Shown piece by piece: positions 17,691-26,828 of a DNA stretch of 64,000 nucleotides (positions within the stretch are counted from its first letter, which is position 1; the number at the start of each line of letters is the position of its first letter). The notes beneath the pieces were generated by a model. The model saw nothing but the letters and a program-made list of their open reading frames with translations, was not told the DNA's origin and did not search any database. Location: assembly GCF_014649695.1 (NCBI RefSeq), contig NZ_BMTN01000001.1:434001-498000 (forward strand), read 5' to 3'. The translations under genes were made by a program, and so were the position numbers. The DNA is from Streptomyces kurssanovii. Its GTDB lineage: Bacteria > Actinomycetota > Actinomycetes > Streptomycetales > Streptomycetaceae.

Positions 17691-18172
17691 GGCCACTCCG
17701 ACGCCGACGCCCCTTCCCTGGACGCGGCACCCGGTATGCACGGCAGTTCGGCCCAGACGACGCGGCCCACTCCCGGCGCGGCGTCGTACGTGCCCCAGGC
17801 GCGGCTCACCGCTTCCACGAGCAGCAGGCCCCGCCCGCGCTCGCCCTCCGCGCCATGGCACACACGCGGGCCGGTGGTGGCGGCGCCCTGGTCCTGCACC
17901 GTGACGCGCAACCGGCCGGCGTCGGCGAGGAGTTCGCAGCCGACCAGATGGCCGCCGGTGTGCACGATGGCGTTGGTGAACAGCTCGGACAGGACGAGCA
18001 GTGCGGTGTCGTGCGCGTCTCCCTCGACGCCCCAGCTCTCCAGCCGTGCGGAGACCATCTTTCTTGCTCGGGAGACCTGTTCGGCGCGCGCCGGCAACTC
18101 GAAGGCGTACCGGGTGAGATCGGTCCCCGCAAGGGAGTCCAGGAGCTCGGTGGCGAGCGCGTCACGGTTCAC
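17684..18172 (-). CDS. ATP-binding protein, anti-sigma-factor kinase-like (HATPase_c)
   Basis: A 162-residue protein with the GHKL ATPase layout of RsbW/SpoIIAB-type anti-sigma kinases. The N-box is LLVLSELFTNAIVHTGG, the G1-type segment is VTVQDQGA, and the G2-type loop is GERGRGLLLVEAVSRAWG. Streptomyces carries dozens of these, usually linked to regulation of differentiation or stress. It is divergent from the XRE/DUF397 pair at 18299 and overlaps the next gene by 7 bases. Confidence 0.85.
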   Translation of the reverse strand: MNRDALATELLDSLAGTDLTRYAFELPARAEQVSRARKMVSARLESWGVEGDAHDTALLVLSELFTNAIVHTGGHLVGCELLADAGRLRVTVQDQGAATTGPRVCHGAEGERGRGLLLVEAVSRAWGTYDAAPGVGRVVWAELPCIPGAASREGASASEWPC

Positions 18173-18298
18173 ACGACCACTCTCCCGCTGAAACCATCAC
18201 ATTGGCAACCCCCACTATGAAAAATCCAGAGTGGGCATATTCATCGACTGGGTGCCGTGGCACACTGCTCGCAATCAAGCACGTGGGGAGGTCTCGAA

Positions 18299-19159
18299 GT
18301 GAGTGAACCGCGGTCCGCCCCCACCGTGGGGCAGGTCGTTCTCGGCAAGCGCCTGCAGGATCTGCGGGAGCGCGCCGGCCTCAAGCGCGAGGAAGCGGCC
18401 AAGGTGCTCCGCGTCGCCCCCGGCACCATCCGCAGGATGGAGACCGCCGAGGTCGCGCTGAAGATCCCTTACGTCCAACTGCTCCTCGGCGCCTACGGGA
18501 TCGGCGACGAGGAGGCCCGCGGTTTCGTCGAGCTGGCCGAGGAGGCCAACAAGCCCGGCTGGTGGCAACGTTTCCACGACGTCCTGCCCAACTGGTTCAG
18601 CATGTACGTCAGCCTGGAGGGTGCCGCAAGCCTCATCCGTGCGTATGAACCCCACTTCGTGCCCGGTCTGCTCCAGACCGAGGACTACGCCAGGGCCATC
18701 ATGCTCGGCGGAGCCATCGGCCACACGGAGCCGGACGACGTCGAACGCCACGTGGCGCTGCGCATGGAGCGCCAGTCCCTGCTGACCCGGCCCGACGCCC
18801 CCAAGCTCTGGGTGATCATGGACGAGACGGTGCTGCGCAGACCCGTCGGCGGGCCGGGCGTGATGAAGGCCCAGATCGAGAAGCTGCTCGAGGGCGCACG
18901 GCTGCCCAACGTCACCTTGCAGATCGCCGAGTTCGCGGCCGGCCACCACCCCGGCACGTACGGGCCCTTCGTCCTCTTCCGGTTCGCTGTGGCCGAGCTC
19001 CCGGACATGGTCTACAGCGAGTACCTGACCGGCGCCGTCTACCTCGACGCGCGCCCCGAGGTCGCCACGCACCTGGAGGTCATGGACCGCATGGCGGCTC
19101 AGGCCGCGACAGTGCAACGCACGAAGGAGATCCTCGACGATCTCCGCAAGGAGCTGTGA
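18299..19159 (+). CDS. XRE-family regulator with DUF5753 (ScR1-like) domain
   Basis: A 286-residue protein with an HTH near residues 10-65 (GLKREEAAKVLRVAPGTIRR). The long C-terminal domain contains the PHFVPGLLQTEDYARA motif typical of DUF5753 regulators. GTG 18299 has GGGGAGG upstream. The paired DUF397 gene starts right at its stop, the standard arrangement for this abundant Streptomyces regulator family. Some members control antibiotic production or aerial growth; the target of this one is not shown by the sequence. Confidence 0.9.
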   Translation: MSEPRSAPTVGQVVLGKRLQDLRERAGLKREEAAKVLRVAPGTIRRMETAEVALKIPYVQLLLGAYGIGDEEARGFVELAEEANKPGWWQRFHDVLPNWFSMYVSLEGAASLIRAYEPHFVPGLLQTEDYARAIMLGGAIGHTEPDDVERHVALRMERQSLLTRPDAPKLWVIMDETVLRRPVGGPGVMKAQIEKLLEGARLPNVTLQIAEFAAGHHPGTYGPFVLFRFAVAELPDMVYSEYLTGAVYLDARPEVATHLEVMDRMAAQAATVQRTKEILDDLRKEL

Positions 19160-19396
19160 ATGGAACGCATATACAACGGAATGCCGGCCGCCGAGCTGGG
19201 TGAGGAGGGCTGGCACAAGCCCTGGAGCGGCGGCAACGGCGGCAACTGCGTCGAGACCATGAAACTGGCCGACGGCAGGGTCGCGGTGCGCCAGTCCGCA
19301 GACCCCGAGGGGCCGGCCCTGATCTACACCTCCGGGGAGATCGAGGCCTTCATACAGGGAGCGAAGGCGGGCAAGGCGGATTTCCTGGTCGGCTGA
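19160..19396 (+). CDS. DUF397 domain protein
   Basis: A 78-residue protein with the DUF397 pattern: W-KPWSGGNGGNCVE near the N-terminus, VAVRQSADPEGPAL in the middle and a helix EIEAFIQGAKAGKADFLV at the end. DUF397 proteins sit beside XRE/DUF5753 regulators and some are proposed to act as toxin-like or antagonist partners. ATG 19160 follows the regulator stop directly, with AAGGAG just before it inside the upstream gene. Confidence 0.9.
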   Translation: MERIYNGMPAAELGEEGWHKPWSGGNGGNCVETMKLADGRVAVRQSADPEGPALIYTSGEIEAFIQGAKAGKADFLVG

Positions 19397-19419
19397 CCTG
19401 CTGCCGCGGGGGCAGCAGG
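19397..19419. terminator. hairpin terminator between convergent genes
   Basis: Nine-base perfect arms (CCTGCTGCC and GGCAGCAGG) flank a five-base loop directly after the DUF397 stop. The next gene converges from the right, so it may serve one or both strands. No T tract follows. Confidence 0.6.
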
Positions 19420-19536
19420 CCGGCACCGCATCAGGAGTACGGGCACGGGAGCGGCGCTCCGGTTGCCCGAACACGCTCGCCGAGGCCGTGGCGGTGCGGA
19501 CACACCGCACCACCACGGTCCACCGCATCATCACGG

Positions 19537-20709
19537 TCAACGGGCCATGACGACCAGGGAGTCGACCCGGCGCTCCGCCGGGGACGCGAGTACCGGAACA
19601 CGGCCGCCCGGGGTGATCGACCCGAGGACGCGCGCCCCTCGGGCACCCGTGCACGCGGGCACGGTGCCCGCCAGGCGGTGCACGGTCAGGAAGCCGAGCA
19701 CCGCGAAGGCGTACGCCTCCTTCGCGGCGGCCGGGATCCCCAGCTCGTCGGAGGTACGCAGCGCGGTCCCGGCCAGCTCGGCCCGCAACGCCCCCATCAG
19801 CGCCGGGTTACGCGTGCCGCCTCCCGACGCGACGACCTCGGTCGCCCCCAGCGGCCGCAGCGCGTCCGCCACGGTCCGCGCGGTCAGCCGGGTGAGCGTG
19901 GCGATCACGTCCTCTGGCGGCAACGGGCCGACGCCGGCCAGCGCTTCGCGCACATGGCCCGCGTGGAACAGCTCCTTGCCGGTGGTCTTCGGCGGAGGCA
20001 GCCGGTAGTACGGCTCCGCCAGCAGCCGGTCCAGAAGCGGCCGATGGACCCGGCCCGCGGCGGCCAGCGCCCCGTCCACGTCGTAGAGGAGCCGCCCACC
20101 CGTCAGCTCCGCCACCGCAGCGTCCACCAAGGCGTTGCCCGGTCCCGTGTCGAACGCGACCGGGCCGCCCGCCCCGCCCGCCACGGTGACGTTGGCGATC
20201 CCTCCCAGATTGAGTGCCGCCGGCACGCCCGCCCGGCCGCGCAGCCACAACAGATCCACCAGGCCGACCAGCGGGGCGCCCTGACCGCCCGCCGCCACGT
20301 CCCTCGGACGGAAGTCGGACACCACCGTGCATCCGGTCGCCTCCGCGATCCACGCAGGCTGCCCCAGCTGGAGAGTGCCGTGGACCAGACCGCCCTCCGC
20401 CCAGTGGTACACGGTCTGCCCGTGCGAGGCCACCAACTCCGTCCGCCCCTCGCACAGTTCACGGTCCGCGCGGACCGCCGCCGCGGCGAACGCCTGCCCG
20501 ATGCGGGTGTCCAGCAGGCACACCCGCTCGAGCGTGGTCGCGGCGGGCGGCAACGCTCCCGCCAGGGCCGCCCGCAGCTCCTCGTCGTACCGCTCCCCGA
20601 TCAGGCCGAGCGGGGACAGCTTCAGCGTGCCGTCCTCGAGGACGATGTCGGCGGCCGCGGCGTCGATCGCGTCGTACGACGTCCCCGACATCAGCCCGAC
20701 GACCCTCAC
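19537..20709 (-). CDS. anmK: anhydro-N-acetylmuramic acid kinase
   Basis: A 390-residue kinase that opens and phosphorylates 1,6-anhydroMurNAc to MurNAc-6-phosphate during cell-wall recycling. It has the family start VGLMSGTSYDAIDAA, ASHGQTVYHW, NLGGIANVTV, AFDTGPGNALVD and the C-terminal VVASGGGTRNPALM. GTG 20709 overlaps the stop of the MFS gene by 4 bases, so the two are translationally coupled. A GT87-type protein is further upstream in the same operon. The neighbour suggests the permease could import a wall-derived or related substrate. Confidence 0.93.
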   Translation of the reverse strand: MRVVGLMSGTSYDAIDAAAADIVLEDGTLKLSPLGLIGERYDEELRAALAGALPPAATTLERVCLLDTRIGQAFAAAAVRADRELCEGRTELVASHGQTVYHWAEGGLVHGTLQLGQPAWIAEATGCTVVSDFRPRDVAAGGQGAPLVGLVDLLWLRGRAGVPAALNLGGIANVTVAGGAGGPVAFDTGPGNALVDAAVAELTGGRLLYDVDGALAAAGRVHRPLLDRLLAEPYYRLPPPKTTGKELFHAGHVREALAGVGPLPPEDVIATLTRLTARTVADALRPLGATEVVASGGGTRNPALMGALRAELAGTALRTSDELGIPAAAKEAYAFAVLGFLTVHRLAGTVPACTGARGARVLGSITPGGRVPVLASPAERRVDSLVVMAR

Positions 20710-22001
20710 CGCAGCGCCCTGCGGTGGTCGTCGCCGCGCAGCGTCAGGAGCGCGAACACGCTGACCGCGCACGTCGCGGCCGCGTAGTAGGCGGGGATGT
20801 CGACACTGCCGGTGCGCTTGATCAGCTCCGTGATCACGAGGCCCGCGCACCCCGAGAAGACCGCGTTCGACAGCGCGTACGCCAGGCCGAGTCCCGTACA
20901 GCGCACCGATGTCGGGAACATCTCGGCCAGCATCGCGGGCCCCGGTCCCGCGAGCAGGCCCACCACGGCGCCGGCGGCGAACACCGCGGCGCCCTTGGCC
21001 GCCGCCGAAGCCTCCTCGTCCTGAAGGAGGTTCATCAGCGGGAGGGCCAGCAGCACCACCAGGACCGCTCCCGTCAGCATCACCGGCCGCCGGCCGACCC
21101 TGTCGCTGACCAGCCCCGCGGGGATGATCGACGCCGCGAAGCCCAGGTTCGCCAGGACCGTGGCGATCAGTGCCTCCCGGAACGACGCGTTCAGACTGGA
21201 CTGCAGATACGACGGCAGCACCACCAGGAAGGTGTAACCGGCCGCCGCCCAGCCCATGATCCGGCCCGCGCCGAGCACGATCGCCCTCACGACCTCCCCG
21301 GTCGGCGGTGGCGCGACCGGCGCGGCCTCCGCCTCCCGGAAACGGGGCGTCTCCTCGAGACGCAGCCGCAGCCACAGGGCGACCGCGCCGAGGGGGAGCG
21401 TCAGCAGGAACGGCAGCCGCCAGCCCCAGTCGTTCAGCGCCGCCTCCGACAGCACGGTCGCCAGCAGCGCCGCCGCCCCCGCGCCGCCGAGCAGCCCGAG
21501 CGCCACCGTGAACGACTGCCACGACCCGTACAGGCCGCGCCTGCCGGGCGGCGCGAACTCCGTCATCAACGACACGGCCCCGCCGAACTCGCCTCCCGCG
21601 GAAAGCCCCTGGAGGATCCGCAGCAGGGTGAGCAGCCACGGCGCCAGGGCGCCCACGGTGGCGTACGTCGGCAGCAGACCGATCAGGGTGGTGGCGAGCG
21701 TCATCAGGCCGATGACCAGGATCAGCGTCGGGCGGCGCCCGATCCGGTCACCGATCCGGCCGAACAGCGCGGCCCCGACCGGCCGGAAGAAGAACGCGAG
21801 CGCGAACGACGCGTAGGTCTTCACCAGCGCCTCGACGTCGCTGCCGCCCTCCGGCGTGAAGAAGTTCGCGGCGATGATCGTGGCGAAGTAGCCGTAGACA
21901 CCGAATTCGTACCACTCGACGAAATTGCCGACCGAACCGGCCAGCAGCGCACGGCGGGAGCGTACGGGCGAGGGTTCGGACCGTTCGGCGGAGGTGGTCA
22001 T
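20706..22001 (-). CDS. MFS transporter, metabolite:H+ symporter type
   Basis: A 431-residue, twelve-helix permease. It shows the MHS-type opening SVGNFVEWYEFGVYGYFA, the loop 2-3 motif GRIGDRIGRRPTLIL, RILQGLSAGGEFGGA and the repeated DRVGRRPVML. These features are shared with KgtP, ProP and shikimate transporters, so a small organic acid or osmolyte is the likely cargo. It is coupled at both ends: its ATG overlaps the GT87 gene stop by 4 bases and its stop overlaps anmK. Its ribosome site AAGGAGGAA is formed by the last codons of the GT87 gene. Confidence 0.9.
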   Translation of the reverse strand: MTTSAERSEPSPVRSRRALLAGSVGNFVEWYEFGVYGYFATIIAANFFTPEGGSDVEALVKTYASFALAFFFRPVGAALFGRIGDRIGRRPTLILVIGLMTLATTLIGLLPTYATVGALAPWLLTLLRILQGLSAGGEFGGAVSLMTEFAPPGRRGLYGSWQSFTVALGLLGGAGAAALLATVLSEAALNDWGWRLPFLLTLPLGAVALWLRLRLEETPRFREAEAAPVAPPPTGEVVRAIVLGAGRIMGWAAAGYTFLVVLPSYLQSSLNASFREALIATVLANLGFAASIIPAGLVSDRVGRRPVMLTGAVLVVLLALPLMNLLQDEEASAAAKGAAVFAAGAVVGLLAGPGPAMLAEMFPTSVRCTGLGLAYALSNAVFSGCAGLVITELIKRTGSVDIPAYYAAATCAVSVFALLTLRGDDHRRALR

Positions 22002-23428
22002 TCCTCCTTACTGCCCACCGCGACACGCGCGGACTCCCGTCGCACGGACCCCGGTACGCCGGCGGCATCCGCGGGCACGCCCCGGTTCCGCCGGACCAGC
22101 GCCCCGGCCGCCACCGCGGCGGCCGCGAGGGCGTACGCCGTCGTGCCCACCACCGAACTGTCCCCGTCCAGGTGCACCGCCACGTACTTGGCCGTGCCCG
22201 CCGCCGCGACGCCCAGCCACTCCCACCGGCCGTCCAGTGCGACCAGCGCCACCAGCAGCAGCGCGTACCAGGAGTAGCCCGGCGTCATCAGCAGGAACAC
22301 CGTGCCCGTCACCGACAGTGCGCCGCTCCAGGGCCGTTCGGGGTCGCCGCGGCGCATGACACGCACGACGACCACCGCCGTCACCAGCAGCGCCGCGGGC
22401 AGCGCCCACGCGTCCGGCAGCACCAGCCGCAGCAGCGCGTAGCGGTTGCGGGCCGACGGGTCGTCGTAGCCCTCCTCCTTGGTGTAGCCGCCCAGATAGC
22501 CGAGCACGGAGCTCTCCGACAGCAGCACGTGCGGCAGGTACGTCACCGTCACCACCGCCGCGGCCGGCACCAGCACGGCCGCCGCGTCCCGCCACCGCCG
22601 GACGCCCGACAGCGCCCCCGGCAGAACCACCGCGGGCAGCAGCTTCGTCGCCACCGCCGCGCCGAGCAGCACACCGCCCTCGAAGCGCCCGCGGACCACC
22701 ACCCACAGGCCCAGCACCGCGAGCAGCACCCCCAGCACGTCCGCGTGCGCGTTGTTCACCGCCTCCACCGGCACCGCCGGACACCACGCCCAGAGCGCGG
22801 CCTGCCGCGGATCACCACGACGGCGCAGCACCAGCACGAGCACGACGGTCGTGCCGACCGCGAGGAGCGCGCCGCCCGTCTGCAGCGCCTTGTGACGGGC
22901 GCCCTCGGGCGACAGCGCGTGCACGGCCAGGAAGTAGCCCTGCGCCACCGGCGGGTAGATCGTGTGCTCCTGCGGTCTGTTGATCCGCGTGCAGTGGAGC
23001 TCGCCCGCCGGCCCGTCGATGCGCGACCGCTCCGGAACCGCGCAGTCCGCACCGCGCGGGAACAGCCAGTCGTCGCGCAGACCGGCGAGTGCCGGATCGG
23101 CGGGCGGATGGTCGTACGGCGAGATCCCGGCCGCCTGCACCCTGCCGTCCCAGGCATAGCGGTACGAGTCGGTGCTCGTACGCGGCGGGGCGAGCAGGCC
23201 CGTCGCCGCGACCGCGACACCACCCGCGAGGACCAGCACCACCGCGTGCCGCACGGGCATCCTGCGCACGGCGAGGACGGCCGCCGCGAACAGCAGCCAG
23301 CCGGCGGCGTACCACCACGCGAGGCCGCCGGGATCGGTGATGTAGCCGTCCTTGAGGACCGTCGCCGCCAGCACGGCCGTCAGGCCGGCGACGAGGAGAC
23401 AAGCGGTGAGTGAGCGCGTGTTGATCAC
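21998..23428 (-). CDS. GT87-like (DUF2029) membrane mannosyltransferase
   Basis: A 476-residue polytopic membrane protein with about ten to twelve helices. It has the first extracytoplasmic-loop motif TDSYRYAWDGRVQAAGISPY with its acidic pair and a later YPPVAQGYFLAVHAL. The family includes mycobacterial polyprenyl-phosphomannose-dependent mannosyltransferases. GTG 23428 was chosen for its GGAG; an in-frame ATG at 23488 lacks one. It is the first gene of the operon with the MFS transporter and anmK, and is divergent from the molybdopterin oxidoreductase. Confidence 0.85.
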   Translation of the reverse strand: MINTRSLTACLLVAGLTAVLAATVLKDGYITDPGGLAWWYAAGWLLFAAAVLAVRRMPVRHAVVLVLAGGVAVAATGLLAPPRTSTDSYRYAWDGRVQAAGISPYDHPPADPALAGLRDDWLFPRGADCAVPERSRIDGPAGELHCTRINRPQEHTIYPPVAQGYFLAVHALSPEGARHKALQTGGALLAVGTTVVLVLVLRRRGDPRQAALWAWCPAVPVEAVNNAHADVLGVLLAVLGLWVVVRGRFEGGVLLGAAVATKLLPAVVLPGALSGVRRWRDAAAVLVPAAAVVTVTYLPHVLLSESSVLGYLGGYTKEEGYDDPSARNRYALLRLVLPDAWALPAALLVTAVVVVRVMRRGDPERPWSGALSVTGTVFLLMTPGYSWYALLLVALVALDGRWEWLGVAAAGTAKYVAVHLDGDSSVVGTTAYALAAAAVAAGALVRRNRGVPADAAGVPGSVRRESARVAVGSKEE

Positions 23429-23542
23429 GAGCTCCAGCCTTCCAGCCGCGGCGGCCCGAACGCGGGAGACGCGTCCTGACGTCTTCATTCCGTAAGGTGT
23501 CGGATCCCTCGCCCCGGCCCTCGGGGGAGGTCTCATGGAGAC

Positions 23543-24688
23543 ATGAGGATCCGACCACCGATCACCCTCCGGCCGCCGAGGCTCACCGGCAGGCTGCACG
23601 ACGCCCGCACGGCCACCGCCGTCGGGCGCCTGCTCGGCGCCGCGATCGCCGTGTGCTTCGTGACCGGGGTGATCAGCCACTATCTGCAACGGCCGCCGGA
23701 CTGGCTCGCCGGCTCGCTGCCCAGTCGGCCGTACTGGGGCTACCGCCTCAACCAGGGACTCCACGTCGCGAGCGGCATCGCGGCCGTCCCGCTGCTGCTC
23801 GCCAAGTTGTGGACGGTCTATCCGAGGCTGTTCGTGCGGCCCGCGCTGCGGTCCCTGGGGCATGCCCTCGAACGGCTGTCGGTGGGCGTGCTGGTCGCCG
23901 CGGCCCTCTTCCAGCTCACCACGGGACTGCTGAACACCGCCCAGTGGTACCCGTGGCCGTTCTCCTTCGTGCCCGTCCACTTCGCGGTGGCCTGGTTGCT
24001 GGCAGGCGCCCTGGTTCTGCACGTCGCCGTGAAGTATCCGAAGATCAGGGCCCACTGGAGCCGGCGCTCGCCCGGAACGCTCGAGCTGCCCGCCACGGAC
24101 GGACCGGATCGGCGTTCCCTCCTCACCGGCGTCGTCGCGGCCGTGGGGGCGGTCACCCTCACCACCGTCGGCCAGTCCCTCACACCACTGGGGCGCCTGG
24201 ACCTGCTCGCCCCCCGCCACCCCGACCACGGACCGCAGCACCTGCCCGTCAACCGCACCGCCGCCGCGGCCCGGGTCAGCGTCCCGGCCCTCGCCGGCTG
24301 GCGGCTCACCGTCACCGGCCCCCGCCCGTACGCGCTCACCCTCGACGAACTGGCCGCACTGCCCCAGCACACCGTGACACTGCCCATCGCCTGCGTCGAA
24401 GGCTGGAGCAAGTCCGCGCGCTGGACCGGCGTACGCGTCCAGGACCTGGTGGAACTGGCCGGCGCGCCGCCCGGCACGGCGCTGCGGGTCGTCTCGCTGG
24501 AACGGCGCGGCGCCTACCGGGTGATGGAGATGGGCGGCGGATACACCGACGACCCGCTCACTCTCCTCGCGCTGCGCCTGGGCGGCGAGATCCTCACCCT
24601 CGACCACGGCTACCCCGCCCGGATCATCGCCCCCAACCGTCCCGGCGTATGGCAGACCAAGTGGGTCGGCAGGATCGAGGTGCTGTGA
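23543..24688 (+). CDS. membrane-anchored molybdopterin-dependent oxidoreductase
   Basis: A 381-residue protein in two parts. Residues 25-175 form four or five helices of a cytochrome-b561-like anchor with several histidines (LNQGLHVASG, VPVHFAVAW, LVLHVAVKYP). Residues about 235-381 form a sulfite-oxidase-like Moco domain with the conserved cysteine in LPIACVEGWSKSARWTGV and the end MGGGYTDDPLTLLALRLGGE. Such fusions probably pass electrons between the membrane and an extracytoplasmic molybdenum site; the substrate is unknown. A three-codon ATG-GAG-ACA-TGA mini-frame overlaps the start at 23534-23545 and takes the better ribosome site spacing. The next gene overlaps its stop by one base. Confidence 0.85.
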   Translation: MRIRPPITLRPPRLTGRLHDARTATAVGRLLGAAIAVCFVTGVISHYLQRPPDWLAGSLPSRPYWGYRLNQGLHVASGIAAVPLLLAKLWTVYPRLFVRPALRSLGHALERLSVGVLVAAALFQLTTGLLNTAQWYPWPFSFVPVHFAVAWLLAGALVLHVAVKYPKIRAHWSRRSPGTLELPATDGPDRRSLLTGVVAAVGAVTLTTVGQSLTPLGRLDLLAPRHPDHGPQHLPVNRTAAAARVSVPALAGWRLTVTGPRPYALTLDELAALPQHTVTLPIACVEGWSKSARWTGVRVQDLVELAGAPPGTALRVVSLERRGAYRVMEMGGGYTDDPLTLLALRLGGEILTLDHGYPARIIAPNRPGVWQTKWVGRIEVL

Positions 24689-25182
24689 TGCGTATCGCGA
24701 CAGGGGCGGCCGGCGTCGCCCTGATGGGCGTCGGCGTCTTCCTCCTCCTCCGCGGCGGACAGGCCCGGGACGTGGCCCTCTGGCTGGCGGGAGCGGTCGT
24801 CCTCCACGACCTCCTTCTCGCCCCGCTGGTGCTCGCCGCCGGGCTGCTGCTCGCACGGCTCCCCGGCCGGGGACCGCTGCGCGGGGCGCTCGTCACCGCG
24901 GGCTGCCTGACACTGATCGCCCTGCCGGTCCTCTTCGCACCGGGCACGCCCCACAACCCCTCCGTCCTTCCGCTGGACTATCCGCGTAACTGGCTGCTGT
25001 CCCTCGCCGCGGTGGCCCTCGCCACCGCGGCGGTGGCACTCGCGCGGCGGCTGCGCGGGACGGCCGGCGTCAGGAGGCTCCGAACGGCCGGTCGCGGCGC
25101 GCGTCGTGGAGCACGGAACCCCACCAGTCGAGCTGGTCGAGCATCGTCTTCGCCGCGCCGGTGGGGCCGTCGGGGTCGATGA
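24688..25182 (+). CDS. small membrane protein, partner of the molybdopterin oxidoreductase
   Basis: A 164-residue protein with four predicted hydrophobic helices in the first 125 residues and an Arg-rich tail. It starts with ATG 24688, which shares one base with the upstream TGA, so it is translationally coupled to the oxidoreductase and probably works with it. The helices include GVALMGVGVFLLLRGGQ and WLLSLAAVALATAAVALARR. The last 113 bases overlap the convergent FMN reductase gene. The Arg/Gly-rich tail encoded there may be an artefact of reading over that gene, or a real extension. Confidence 0.7.
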   Translation: MRIATGAAGVALMGVGVFLLLRGGQARDVALWLAGAVVLHDLLLAPLVLAAGLLLARLPGRGPLRGALVTAGCLTLIALPVLFAPGTPHNPSVLPLDYPRNWLLSLAAVALATAAVALARRLRGTAGVRRLRTAGRGARRGARNPTSRAGRASSSPRRWGRRGR

Positions 25183-25708
25183 GCGTGCCGTCAGGAGCGA
25201 ACAGCTCGTAATAGCGGGGGAACGAGACCATGTCGCGAATTGTGTGCGCGTGCAGCTCACCGAACACCTGGCGCAGTTGCTCGATCGCCAGCAGACCGCC
25301 GCTGCCTCCGCTGTAGCCGACGAAACCGATCGGCTTCGCCTGCCACTCGGTGTAGTGCCAGTCGATCGCGGCCTTCAGGGACGCCGGGAAGCTGCGGTTG
25401 TAGTCCGGTGTCACCACCACGATGGCGTCGGCCGCCGCGAGCCGCCGCGTCAGCGGGGCCATGTCCGCGGGCCGCTCCATGTCGGGCTGCAGCGCCGGCG
25501 GCAGGGGCGGCAGGTCCAGCGGCAGCGGAACGTCCGCCAGATCCACCACCTCGACACCGAACCGGCCGTGCCGCCGGGCCTGTTCGGTGAACCATTCGGT
25601 GACCACGGGACCGAAGCGGCCCTGGCGGACGCTGCCGGTGATCACTACCAGCTCAAGCTTCTTCTCCGAGTTCTTCTCGACGTACTTCTCGGTGTTCTTC
25701 TCGGACAC
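25070..25708 (-). CDS. NAD(P)H-dependent FMN reductase
   Basis: A 212-residue flavodoxin-fold reductase with the FMN phosphate loop ITGSVRQGRFGP, the family motif TPDYNRSFPASLKAAIDWHY and VGYSGGSGGLLAIEQL. It reduces FMN or quinones with NAD(P)H and may feed a flavin monooxygenase or protect against oxidative stress. GTG 25708 has GAGGAG upstream. The N-terminus carries an odd charged stretch with three EK-containing repeats (SEKNTEKYVEKNSEKK). It is divergent from the MmyB-type regulator at 25855. Confidence 0.9.
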   Translation of the reverse strand: MSEKNTEKYVEKNSEKKLELVVITGSVRQGRFGPVVTEWFTEQARRHGRFGVEVVDLADVPLPLDLPPLPPALQPDMERPADMAPLTRRLAAADAIVVVTPDYNRSFPASLKAAIDWHYTEWQAKPIGFVGYSGGSGGLLAIEQLRQVFGELHAHTIRDMVSFPRYYELFAPDGTLIDPDGPTGAAKTMLDQLDWWGSVLHDARRDRPFGAS

Positions 25709-25854
25709 GGGTGTACTCCTCAAGGGACGGGGGCGGCCCCCCTCGGGGCCGACGTCTCTCAACCTGCCGTCCGGGACGGCACCGAGGAAGGCCGGGCCGA
25801 GGCTGGTAGTGACAGGGCCACCATCCCGGCGTTCCGGGCTGTTACGTTCGAACG

Positions 25855-26712
25855 GTGAGCGACAACGAGTTGGGTCTGTTCCTGCGCACGCGCCGCGAGG
25901 CGGTCACCCCCGCCGACGTGGGCCTGCCCGCCGGCCCCCGCCGCCGTACACCCGGCCTGCGCCGATCGGAACTGGCGACGCTCGCCGGCGTGAGCGTCGA
26001 GTACGTGACCCGTCTCGAACAGGGCCGGGACCGGCGGCCCTCCCCGCCCGTGCTCTCCGCGCTCGCCGACGCGCTGCGGCTCTCGGCCGGCGAACGCGTG
26101 CATCTCCACCGGCTCACCAAGTCCGCCGACGCCGGCTTCACCTGCACGGGCGGCGCGATGCCGGCGCGTGATGTCCGCCCCACCGTGCGGGCCTTGCTCG
26201 AACGGCTCGAGCCCGCGCCCGCGGTGCTCGTCAACCGGCTGAGCGAGCTGCTGGCCTGGACCGAGGGGTACGAGCGGCTGGTCGGCCCGCTCGGGATGCT
26301 CGACGGCACCCCGCCCAACGCGGCCCGCTTCGTCCTCACCGACGACCGTGCCCGCGCCGCCTACCCCGACTGGGAACGCGTCGCCGACGAACAGGTCGCG
26401 TCGCTGAAACAAGGGCCGTTCCGCGCCGACCCGTACATCGCCGCGCTGGCGGACGAGCTGACCGTGACGGTCGGTACGGTCTTCACCGACCGGGTGGAAC
26501 GACTGCCGGGGCTGCCGCGGGCGAGCGGCGTCACGCGCGTGGTGCACCCGGAGGCGGGGGAGCTGCGGCTCGCGTACGAGACGCTGGAACTGCCCGCGGA
26601 CGACGACCAGCGCCTGCTGGTCCACGTGCCCGCGGACGCGGCGTCCGCGGCGGCGCTGGACGCGCTGACGGGGCGTCGGCCGGGGGCGCTGCGGGCGGTG
26701 TCGGGCGGCTGA
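25855..26712 (+). CDS. XRE regulator with MmyB-like ligand-binding domain
   Basis: A 285-residue protein with the characteristic N-terminus LGLFLRTRREAVTPADVGL, the HTH GLRRSELATLAGVSVEYVTR at about 38-60 and LEQGRDRRPSPPVLSALADAL. A C-terminal MmyB-type domain contains AVLVNRLSELLAWTEGYERL and LPADDDQRLLVHVPADA. Such regulators typically repress a divergent oxidoreductase gene, here the FMN reductase, with the operator expected in the 146-base gap. It starts at GTG 25855. Confidence 0.9.
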   Translation: MSDNELGLFLRTRREAVTPADVGLPAGPRRRTPGLRRSELATLAGVSVEYVTRLEQGRDRRPSPPVLSALADALRLSAGERVHLHRLTKSADAGFTCTGGAMPARDVRPTVRALLERLEPAPAVLVNRLSELLAWTEGYERLVGPLGMLDGTPPNAARFVLTDDRARAAYPDWERVADEQVASLKQGPFRADPYIAALADELTVTVGTVFTDRVERLPGLPRASGVTRVVHPEAGELRLAYETLELPADDDQRLLVHVPADAASAAALDALTGRRPGALRAVSGG

Positions 26713-26828
26713 GGGGACGCACGAGGACGGGTGCGGGTGGGTGGTGCCCGCTGCGCGGGGCCGTTTCCCCACACCGCCCCTTCCCGAACCGGGCTCTGCC
26801 CGGACCCGTACCGCGCTTCGCGCGATGC

